A DNA stretch of 64,000 nt from UBA6107 sp964624535 (GTDB taxonomy: Bacteria; Chloroflexota; Anaerolineae; Anaerolineales; Anaerolineaceae), in NCBI GenBank assembly GCA_964624535.1, contig CAZUXF010000006.1, forward strand, positions 1 through 64,000, given 5' to 3'. The translations under genes were made by a program, and so were the position numbers. Position 1 is the stretch's first letter. Each line of letters starts with the position of its first letter. Shown one piece after another: positions 33,948-41,005 of this stretch. The notes beneath the pieces are model-generated. The model was not told where the DNA came from. It made no database searches and was given only the letters and a program-made list of their open reading frames with translations.

Positions 33948-34628
33948 ATGAAACCATCCAGCGGTATTTCCAAAGTTTTGAGATTCATTGGCATCCTCTT
34001 CATGGGGTTCACAGCCGTCTTCACCTTGTTGGGTGGCGCGGGGACATCCTGCGCGGCGCTTAACCCCACGAACTGGGAAAGCATGGCTCCTCTGGCGCCT
34101 TATCAGTGGCTTTACATTCTCTACGTCATCGTCACGATCGCGATCGGCGTCTTGGGCGTCAGGGCTGTGGTTTTATTGATCAAAGGCCGCAACAACGCAT
34201 ACCGGTCCGCACTAGTCGCGTTGATCGCGGGAGTCGTGGTTGGGGTGATCCACATCGCCACCTCGCGGGCCTTACGTGGAAGTTCCATGCCAGTGGACGC
34301 GGTAGTTTATATAACCGTGCTGACCCTGGCAATCTTCCTTCTTTTCCGTATCCCTGGGATCTGGAAAGGTGTTGATTTCTCCAAGACACCGAAAAGAGAG
34401 GGTAAGAAAACTGGTGGAGCCGCGGCGATCGTTGTGGCTGCTTTTGTTCTAACCATTCAATTCTGGATGGCGCCGACTCACACCTGGAATGGAGTCAATT
34501 ACGCGGATGCTTTTAATGCCACAATGGTGATCAGCGGCGTTTTAATCCTGCTCGTGGGGGTCACGTTGCTCCTTCCAAATCTATTCCTGAAAAAGATGGT
34601 TTTCAAACGCTCTGAAGCGGCGGAGTAA
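33948..34628 (+). CDS. Membrane protein of unknown function
   Basis: A 226-residue protein with about six membrane helices (FIGILFMGFTAVFTLLGGAG, WLYILYVIVTIAIGVLGVRA, SALVALIAGVVVGVIHIATS, VVYITVLTLAIFLLFRIPG, AAIVVAAFVLTIQFWMAPTH, MVISGVLILLVGVTLLLPN). A Cys in TSCAAL and scattered His (VIHIATS, APTHTW) could bind a cofactor. I do not recognise a family. It is the last gene of the oxidase-like operon and ends at a terminator. AAGGAGAG precedes the ATG. Confidence 0.75.
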   Translation: MKPSSGISKVLRFIGILFMGFTAVFTLLGGAGTSCAALNPTNWESMAPLAPYQWLYILYVIVTIAIGVLGVRAVVLLIKGRNNAYRSALVALIAGVVVGVIHIATSRALRGSSMPVDAVVYITVLTLAIFLLFRIPGIWKGVDFSKTPKREGKKTGGAAAIVVAAFVLTIQFWMAPTHTWNGVNYADAFNATMVISGVLILLVGVTLLLPNLFLKKMVFKRSEAAE

Positions 34629-34646
34629 CTTAAAACTTCTTCTACC

Positions 34647-34677
34647 GAGCCATCCACTTGATGGATGGCTCGTTTAT
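34647..34677 (+). terminator. Terminator of the oxidase-like operon
   Basis: GAGCCATCCA (34647-34656) pairs perfectly with TGGATGGCTC (34662-34671), followed by GTTTATTT. Confidence 0.85.
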
Positions 34678-34737
34678 TTATTACTATTAGTATCGTCACA
34701 CCGCATAAGTTCATCGTAAAGTTGCACAGGTTCCTGA

Positions 34738-34746
34738 TGGTATAAT
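34738..34746 (+). promoter_or_regulatory. Extended -10 promoter of the aminotransferase gene
   Basis: TGGTATAAT, a perfect -10 with TGn extension; a TTGCAC lies only 13 bp upstream, too close for a normal -35 box. The leader would be about 85 nt. Confidence 0.55.
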
Positions 34747-34836
34747 TGGGTTACTCAACATTATCAAAAGAATAATCGCCATGTTGCTGAAGTTAGTCGC
34801 TACATCCAACCATTCTAAGTATTCAGGAGGTGTGTT

Positions 34837-36198
34837 GTGAAACCGCTTAACTTACCAGGGCCAATAGCAAAGCGTCTCATTGAACGCGACCAGGTCGTGA
34901 TCTCCCCTTCTTATCCACGGGGGTACCCATTTGTGATGGATCACGGTCGCGGCGTGGAAGTTTGGGACGTTGACGGAAACCGATTTATTGATTTTGCAGC
35001 AGGGATCGCGGTAAACTCTACAGGGCACAGTCACCCGAAAGTTGTTAAAGCCATTCAGGAACAAGCCGAAAAGTTCATCCACATTTCCTCCGATTTCTAC
35101 CACTCCAAATGGATCGAATTAGCTGAATACCTTGACCTCATCGCGCCTTTCCAAGAGGACGCGATCTCTTTCATGACAAATTCCGGCACCGAAAGTGTTG
35201 AAGCCGCTTTGAAATTAGCCCGGCATTACACCGGGCGCAGCCAATTTATCGCCTTCACAGGCGGTTTTCACGGCCGAACTTTTGGTTCCGTTTCTTTGAC
35301 CGCCAGCAAACCCCATTATCATCGCGGATTCTTCCCCTTGATGAACGGGGTTACGCACATTCCATTTCCTGATCCATATCGTCCAGTCTTGCACATGCTC
35401 CCAGGTGAAGATGTGGGTTCTGCGACCATTCGCTATTTGGAAGTTGAAGTGTTTGGTAAGAACATCCCTGCGGACGAAGTGGCAGCCATCATCATCGAAC
35501 CCATCCAGGGCGAAGGTGGTTACATCGTCCCACCCGACGGATTTTTCATCCAGTTGCGTGAACTTTGCACGCGTTATGGAATTTTATTGATCGCCGACGA
35601 AGTTCAAGCGGGAATGGGTCGCACCGGCAAGTGGTGGTCGATCCAAAATTTTGGAGTCGAACCAGACATCGTCACCACAGCCAAGGGAATCGCGTCCGGT
35701 ATGCCCCTTGGCGCCATGATTGCGCGCAAAAGCATAGTCAGCTGGCCCAAGGGGTCTCATGGCAACACTTACGGCGGCAACCCGTTGGCATGCGCTGCCG
35801 CCTTGGCTACCCTTGAGCTAATTGAAAATGAATATCTCGATAACGCTGCCGTGGTAGGCAAGCATATTTTGAACCAATTGCAATCCATGCAATCCCGACA
35901 CCCATCCATTGGGTCCGTGCGGGGCATCGGGTTGATGATTGGGATCGAATTTGTGACCGACCCGGTAACACGAGCCCCTGCAAGCGATTTGCGCAACCGG
36001 GTGGAGGATCTGGCGTTCGAACACGGTCTGCTTACATTGGGATGCGGCCGCAGTGTCATTAGGATATCCCCCGCGCTTTGCATCACCCAAAAAGAAGCCG
36101 ACGAAGGGCTCAATATACTCGAAGAGGCGATCTCGCTCGCAGAAAACGAAACCCAATTCGTCACCGAAAAGGATGCTGTGAGCGTCGAAAAAGGATAA
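34837..36198 (+). CDS. Class III aminotransferase (acetylornithine/GABA type)
   Basis: PLP-dependent omega-aminotransferase of 453 residues. The cofactor-phosphate loop MTNSGTESVEAALKLAR, the pyridine-ring contact IIIEPIQGEGGYI, LIADEVQAGMGRTG and the PLP-lysine motif TTAKGIASGMPLGA are present. Overall spelling fits 4-aminobutyrate or acetylornithine transaminases; without neighbours from either pathway I cannot choose. The start is GTG after AGGAGG. A histidine kinase gene follows after 7 bp. Confidence 0.88.
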   Translation: MKPLNLPGPIAKRLIERDQVVISPSYPRGYPFVMDHGRGVEVWDVDGNRFIDFAAGIAVNSTGHSHPKVVKAIQEQAEKFIHISSDFYHSKWIELAEYLDLIAPFQEDAISFMTNSGTESVEAALKLARHYTGRSQFIAFTGGFHGRTFGSVSLTASKPHYHRGFFPLMNGVTHIPFPDPYRPVLHMLPGEDVGSATIRYLEVEVFGKNIPADEVAAIIIEPIQGEGGYIVPPDGFFIQLRELCTRYGILLIADEVQAGMGRTGKWWSIQNFGVEPDIVTTAKGIASGMPLGAMIARKSIVSWPKGSHGNTYGGNPLACAAALATLELIENEYLDNAAVVGKHILNQLQSMQSRHPSIGSVRGIGLMIGIEFVTDPVTRAPASDLRNRVEDLAFEHGLLTLGCGRSVIRISPALCITQKEADEGLNILEEAISLAENETQFVTEKDAVSVEKG

Positions 36199-36205
36199 CT
36201 CTGGA

Positions 36206-37768
36206 ATGCTGCCTGATTTTCGGGTCCGCCAGCGAGATTACTTGCTGGAAATCTCACGCGCACTTACCCAGGAGCTTGATCTCGATAAGCTCCTGGAACG
36301 TATTTTACATATCTCGCTTGAAATGCTTGCCGGACAGGCTGGTATCATCGCCTTGCGAACCCAATCGCAAGGGTGGCAAATCCGTGTTTCGACGGGCTTG
36401 CCGGCGCCTTTCTTGAAATATCTCGAACCGCAGTTAGCGCAAATTCCCGAATTTGAGGATCCTAAAGATTCTGAATTGGCGATCATCAACCAGCTGCTCA
36501 ACTCTTTTACCCAGGCGGTCAGCCTTGGAAGATTGAGCAGTGTGGGTTTGCCATTGATCACTGGCCAGCGTGTGTTGGGTGTCATCTTTGTTTTTCGTGA
36601 GTACTCTGAGTTTTCGAGTAACGACAAGGTACTCTTATCCAGTTTCGCGAACCAAACGGCCATCGCCGTACAAAATGCGCAACTTTATGCCCAGGTAGAG
36701 TACGATCGACGACGCCTTAACGCGCTCCTCGATTCGGCCGCCGATGGCATTCTCATCCTTACCAAAGACCTGCGGGTCGAAAAAGCCAACCCCGCATTCA
36801 GTTTTCTGATCGGGCTTCCTGTTCAAGAGATCATTCAGAAAACCCATGAAGAGATTATCAGGTGGGTTAAGAAACCGACCGACATGACCCTTCCCCAGGC
36901 TGTGGCTGGCGGGTGGCCTCTCACCGCCCACGCCACCCTTTATGTTGAAGGGGATATTGCCAGACCCCACTCGGTCACACCGCTGCCCGTGGGTATTACA
37001 TACGCGCCGCTGCTGACAGATGAAGGCGCCCTCGTCAACATTATCACCACTGTTCGTGATATTTCAAGGTTTCGGCAAGCGGACGAAATGAAAACGACAT
37101 TTATTTCAGTGGTCAGCCACGAACTCAAAACTCCGGTCGCATTGATCAAGGGATATGTGAGCACCTTAAGGCGTGAAGATGCCCGTTGGGATCGCAAAAT
37201 CGTTGACGAAAGCCTTCAGGTGATCGAAGAAGAAGCTGACCGGTTGAGCATCTATATCGAGAATCTGCTGGATGCCACCCGGTTACAATCCAACAGTTTT
37301 GGACTCAAACGAACCGACGTTCAGATCGCATCATTAATCGAAAGAGTCGCAGAACGCTTTCAAACCCAAACCACTCAACATGAGATTAAAACCAATTTGC
37401 CAGATAATTTACCCGTCATCCTGGCGGATGAGCTGCGACTCAACCAATTGCTAGCCAATCTGGTTTCCAATTCGATCAAGTACGCGCCCGGCGGAGTGAT
37501 CGAGATCGGTGCGGAAAGTCGCGGGGACAACATCATCGTTTGCGTCAGCGACGAAGGCCCTGGCATTAACCCCAATGACGCCCCCTTCGTTTTTGACCGG
37601 TTCTATCGTTCGCCAGATGCCACCCGGCAAACCAAGGGGGCAGGCCTGGGGCTTTACCTGGCAAAAGCCATCGTGGATTCGCACGGCGGAAAAATCTGGA
37701 TCGATCCGCAAAAAGGCAAAGGTGCCTGCATTTGTTTTTCAATGCCGCTCGCGATTCAAGAAGATTAA
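36206..37768 (+). CDS. Cytoplasmic sensor histidine kinase (GAF-PAS-HisKA-HATPase)
   Basis: A 520-residue kinase without membrane helices. An N-terminal GAF-like domain (about 15-160) is followed by a PAS domain (about 170-290), a dimerisation helix with the phospho-acceptor His305 in VSHELKTP, and the ATPase with NLVSNSIKYAPGG, DEGPGI and GAGLGLYLAKAI. No response regulator is adjacent, so it is an orphan kinase. It starts 7 bp after the aminotransferase stop and is probably co-transcribed, an unusual coupling. Confidence 0.93.
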   Translation: MLPDFRVRQRDYLLEISRALTQELDLDKLLERILHISLEMLAGQAGIIALRTQSQGWQIRVSTGLPAPFLKYLEPQLAQIPEFEDPKDSELAIINQLLNSFTQAVSLGRLSSVGLPLITGQRVLGVIFVFREYSEFSSNDKVLLSSFANQTAIAVQNAQLYAQVEYDRRRLNALLDSAADGILILTKDLRVEKANPAFSFLIGLPVQEIIQKTHEEIIRWVKKPTDMTLPQAVAGGWPLTAHATLYVEGDIARPHSVTPLPVGITYAPLLTDEGALVNIITTVRDISRFRQADEMKTTFISVVSHELKTPVALIKGYVSTLRREDARWDRKIVDESLQVIEEEADRLSIYIENLLDATRLQSNSFGLKRTDVQIASLIERVAERFQTQTTQHEIKTNLPDNLPVILADELRLNQLLANLVSNSIKYAPGGVIEIGAESRGDNIIVCVSDEGPGINPNDAPFVFDRFYRSPDATRQTKGAGLGLYLAKAIVDSHGGKIWIDPQKGKGACICFSMPLAIQED

Positions 37769-37795
37769 CCAAGCTGGGGAGCTCGAACGCCAAAA

Positions 37796-37804
37796 TGGTA
37801 TAAT
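37796..37804 (+). promoter_or_regulatory. Extended -10 promoter of the CpXC gene
   Basis: TGGTATAAT, 37 bp before the ATG at 37841. It is the same nonamer as at 34738 and 16426 (reverse strand). Confidence 0.6.
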
Positions 37805-37840
37805 CCTCGAATAAAAAAACCATAGAAAAGAGTCTGACGA

Positions 37841-39193
37841 ATGGCCAAAATTCAAACCTCCTGTCCCCGCTGCCGCCAACCCATCCTGGCTGAAGTGCAA
37901 CAGCTTTTCGATACCAACAGCGATCCAACCGCGAAACAAAAATTGATGAGCCGCACCACGAATGTCGCCCGCTGTCAGGCATGCGGATACGAAGGGTTAA
38001 TGAGTACGCCTATTGTTTACCATGACCCAGAAAAAGAATTGCTGCTCACGTTCTTCCCGCACGAACTCGGCCTGCCAGTGAACGAACAAGAGAGACAGAT
38101 CGGCCCATTGATCAACCAGGTGGTTAACTCCCTCCCCGCAGAAAAACGCAAGGGTTACCTTTTTCAACCACAGACGATGTTCACGTACCAAACCTTGATC
38201 GACCGGGTTTTGGAAGCCGACGGCATCACCAAAGAAATGATCGAAGCTCAACAAAAGAAGGTTGGCTTAATCCAAAGGTTGATGGCCACACAAAAGCCTG
38301 AAGACCGCGTCGAAATTATCCACCAAGAGAATTCCCTGGTGGATGGCAATCTTTTCGCCATCCTTTCGACATTGATCGAATCGGCATCCATGCAGGGTGA
38401 CGAAAAAGCCGCCCAACTGCTTGCCGAGATCAACCAGCAGTTGCTTCAAGAAACCGAGGTCGGCCGAACTTTGTTGGAACAGAGTCAGGAAACCCAGACT
38501 GCGTTAAAAACTCTACAAGAAGCCAGCAAAAATGGATTGACCCGTGAGGTATTGCTCGACACGCTGAGTGGACTGAAATCAGACAGTGCCATCACCACCG
38601 TGGTCAGCCTGGCTCGCGGCGGCCTTGATTATCAATTCTTCCAATTGCTGAGTGAAAAGATTGAAGCCACAGCCGAAACCGACAAACAAAAATTGGTCGA
38701 GTTGCGTGATAAGTTACTTAACGTAACTCGCGAGATCGACAATGAATTAAAAAAACGTCTCGAAGAAGGCGCTAAATTGTTGTATGACATCCTGGCGGAG
38801 AACGACCTCGAAGCTGCCGTCAAGAAAAGCCTGCCCGTGATGGATGAGTTTTTCACTCAGGCTCTTCAGTCAGAGTTTGAGGCTGCCCATCAAAATGGCG
38901 ATCTTGCCAGGATCGAAAAAATCCAAAAGGTGATCTCAATCGTCGAAAAGGAAAGCGCTCCTCCGCCCGAAATCGCGTTGATCCAACAACTCTTGGACGC
39001 CAAGGAAGAAGCCGCCCGATTAAAGGTCATCGAAGAGAATGACGTGTTAGTCAACGATCAATTACTGCAGAGTGTCAACGCCATCATCACAGAGGGTGAA
39101 TCAAGAAAACAATCGCCCGAATTGCTGGAAGCGTTGCGGGCGATCTACAAACAGATCCTGCGTTACAGCATGGAAAAGAACTTAAAGAAATAA
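37841..39193 (+). CDS. CpXC domain protein
   Basis: A 450-residue, apparently cytoplasmic protein. The N-terminal domain with CPRCRQPILAEV and ARCQACGYEG forms a four-Cys zinc-binding CpXC domain, followed by TPIVYHDPEKELLLTFFPHE as in that family. The rest is long and helical (residues about 130-450, rich in Glu, Gln and Leu) and may form coiled coils. CpXC proteins are uncharacterised. It is monocistronic, from its own promoter to a strong terminator. Confidence 0.82.
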   Translation: MAKIQTSCPRCRQPILAEVQQLFDTNSDPTAKQKLMSRTTNVARCQACGYEGLMSTPIVYHDPEKELLLTFFPHELGLPVNEQERQIGPLINQVVNSLPAEKRKGYLFQPQTMFTYQTLIDRVLEADGITKEMIEAQQKKVGLIQRLMATQKPEDRVEIIHQENSLVDGNLFAILSTLIESASMQGDEKAAQLLAEINQQLLQETEVGRTLLEQSQETQTALKTLQEASKNGLTREVLLDTLSGLKSDSAITTVVSLARGGLDYQFFQLLSEKIEATAETDKQKLVELRDKLLNVTREIDNELKKRLEEGAKLLYDILAENDLEAAVKKSLPVMDEFFTQALQSEFEAAHQNGDLARIEKIQKVISIVEKESAPPPEIALIQQLLDAKEEAARLKVIEENDVLVNDQLLQSVNAIITEGESRKQSPELLEALRAIYKQILRYSMEKNLKK

Positions 39194-39199
39194 ACCAAA

Positions 39200-39232
39200 A
39201 GTGCTGCTCATTCGGGCAGCACTCTTTTTTTT
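39200..39232 (+). terminator. Terminator between CpXC gene and FHA gene
   Basis: AGTGCTGC (39200-39207 region) pairs with GCAGCACT (39216-39223), followed by CTTTTTTTT. It lies between convergent genes and touches the end of the FHA gene. Confidence 0.85.
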
Positions 39233-39935
39233 ATAATTTTTCATTAAGGCGCAGACCATGCCCGCGCACCGTGACCACATAATTGTGAGTTGGGTCGAAC
39301 TCCGCCAGGCGATCACGGAGGCGACGGATCAAGGCATCCAGTGCTTGCTCAGAAACTCCTTCGGCCTCTTCGTCCGCCCAAATGGCATGGATCAAATCAT
39401 TTCTGGTTACGACCCGCCCGGATTGTTTGACCATTTCTGACAACAGACGAAACTGAGGTGCCGAAAGCGCGGGAGTGACCTCTTTGCCTTGCACCCAAAC
39501 ACGGCGGGATTTATCATCCACGAACAGTCTTCCATCATGCGAACTGATCACGGGCAACAGGTCATCCATTGGCATGGTCGCGTCAGAGTTATAAAAAACG
39601 AACTTTTGGATCATCGCCACCTGAATAATGTCTGTGTCGGTCAGAGTGGTATTAACTTTGATCGGTTTGCCAGCGTGAAACGTACCGTTTTTGCTGCCGA
39701 GGTCTTCCAATTCGACCTTGCCCCCATTGAGCGCCAACCTGGCATGGTGTCGTGAAACTTGACGATCGTCGATTCGAATATCACAATCTGCATCGCGGCC
39801 AATAATCAGATCATGTGTAACATCCCATTGTTGTCCATCTAAAGGCCCCTGCCCGGCAAGCAATACCGGGTATTCATTATTCCGCACAAGGCTAGTTTTT
39901 ATTAATCCGTCCCCGTGAGTGGTCTGCAAATTCAT
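39231..39935 (-). CDS. FHA domain plus OmpR-type winged-helix regulator
   Basis: A 234-residue protein with an N-terminal FHA domain (LIIGRDADCDIRIDD, VSRHHARLAL, LEDLGSKNGTFHAG) that binds phosphothreonine, and a C-terminal winged helix of the OmpR/PhoB type (LSAPQFRLLSEMVKQSGRVV, SEQALDALIRRLRDRL, VTVRGHGLRL). There is no receiver domain, so the input is likely threonine phosphorylation. The gene diverges from a Ser/Thr kinase across 77 bp, suggesting a kinase-regulator pair. EmbR of mycobacteria combines the same domain types in another order. Confidence 0.9.
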   Translation of the reverse strand: MNLQTTHGDGLIKTSLVRNNEYPVLLAGQGPLDGQQWDVTHDLIIGRDADCDIRIDDRQVSRHHARLALNGGKVELEDLGSKNGTFHAGKPIKVNTTLTDTDIIQVAMIQKFVFYNSDATMPMDDLLPVISSHDGRLFVDDKSRRVWVQGKEVTPALSAPQFRLLSEMVKQSGRVVTRNDLIHAIWADEEAEGVSEQALDALIRRLRDRLAEFDPTHNYVVTVRGHGLRLNEKL

Positions 39936-39943
39936 TTTGACTC

Positions 39944-39962
39944 ATACCTCATCAGGTATAAT
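39944..39962. promoter_or_regulatory. Palindrome and -10 box between FHA regulator and kinase
   Basis: ATACCT (39944-39949), a 4-bp centre and AGGTAT (39954-39959) form an inverted repeat overlapping TATAAT (39957-39962), which faces the kinase. TTGACT at 39937-39942 is the nearest -35-like box (14 bp). A protein bound here would block the kinase promoter, and could affect the divergent gene. Confidence 0.5.
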
Positions 39963-40012
39963 AATACGGAACGCCGAAAATTGCTACTCCAGTCCAAGAA
40001 GTATAGGGAACC

Positions 40013-41005
40013 ATGCCCATTCCTCTCAAAGCAGGAGACACATTACGAGGAAGATACCGCATCCGCCGGATTATCGGTCAAGGGGGGATGGGTTCGATCT
40101 ATTTAACAGACGACCTGCGTCTGGATGGCCGGCAATGCGCACTCAAGGAAGTTGAACACGATAAAACGCTTTCCGGGAGCCTGATCAAAGAAGCTCGCGA
40201 ACAATTTCTGCGCGAGGCAACGGTTTTAGCGCGGCTCGACCATCCCAACTTACCCAAAGTGTCCGATTTCTTCTCGATCGGGCAACGAGATTACCTGGTC
40301 ATGGATTTTATCCCTGGCAAAGACTTGAGGGCATTAATGACCGATGCCAGGGAACATGGGTCCTTTCTTTCTGAAAGTGAAGTGCTTAACTGGTCCAATC
40401 AACTGGCTGACGCGCTTACTTACCTTCATCATCAGAATCCACCTATCGTCCATCGCGACATTAAACCCAGTAACCTGAAACTCACTCCCAACGGCGTGCT
40501 TAAATTGGTCGATTTTGGTCTGGTCAAACTTCTGGCACCAGGTGAAGTTACGATCACAATTCTCCAAGGCCAGGGCACTGCTTTATACACGCCTCTTGAA
40601 CAGTACGGCGGCGATATTGGCCATACTGACTCACGCAGTGATATCTATTCCTTTGGCGCGACGCTCTACCACCTACTCACTGGAAAGACCCCCGCGGACG
40701 CCCGGCAGAGATTCATCAACCCGACCGTGCTGGCATCCATGCGCTCTGTAAATCCAGCGGTCTCACTTCGAACAGAGAAAGCGATCGTTTGGGCTTTGAA
40801 TCTGCACCCCGACGACCGGCCCGCATCCGTAGATGACTTCCGCGACGCCTTGATCGGCAGCCGCCCCATTTCCATCCCAAACGGGTTCCGAACAGCAAAA
40901 AAGCCAGGTTTCTTTAGAACCCGGACAGAGTTTGCCTATTTCATTAGTCTATTAAGCGTAGGCTTGGTTTCCTTGCTAATCACATTGATCAAACAATTGT
41001 TTTAA
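40013..41005 (+). CDS. Membrane-anchored Ser/Thr protein kinase
   Basis: A 330-residue Hanks-type kinase. The glycine loop IIGQGGMGSIY, Lys45 (ALKEVE), the catalytic loop VHRDIKPSNL (Asp149) and DFG (Asp167) are intact. One C-terminal membrane helix (FAYFISLLSVGLVSLLITLI) ends the protein, with no extracellular sensor domain. It faces an FHA regulator gene, its probable substrate or reader. Its last 17 bp overlap the convergent GH3 gene. Confidence 0.93.
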   Translation: MPIPLKAGDTLRGRYRIRRIIGQGGMGSIYLTDDLRLDGRQCALKEVEHDKTLSGSLIKEAREQFLREATVLARLDHPNLPKVSDFFSIGQRDYLVMDFIPGKDLRALMTDAREHGSFLSESEVLNWSNQLADALTYLHHQNPPIVHRDIKPSNLKLTPNGVLKLVDFGLVKLLAPGEVTITILQGQGTALYTPLEQYGGDIGHTDSRSDIYSFGATLYHLLTGKTPADARQRFINPTVLASMRSVNPAVSLRTEKAIVWALNLHPDDRPASVDDFRDALIGSRPISIPNGFRTAKKPGFFRTRTEFAYFISLLSVGLVSLLITLIKQLF

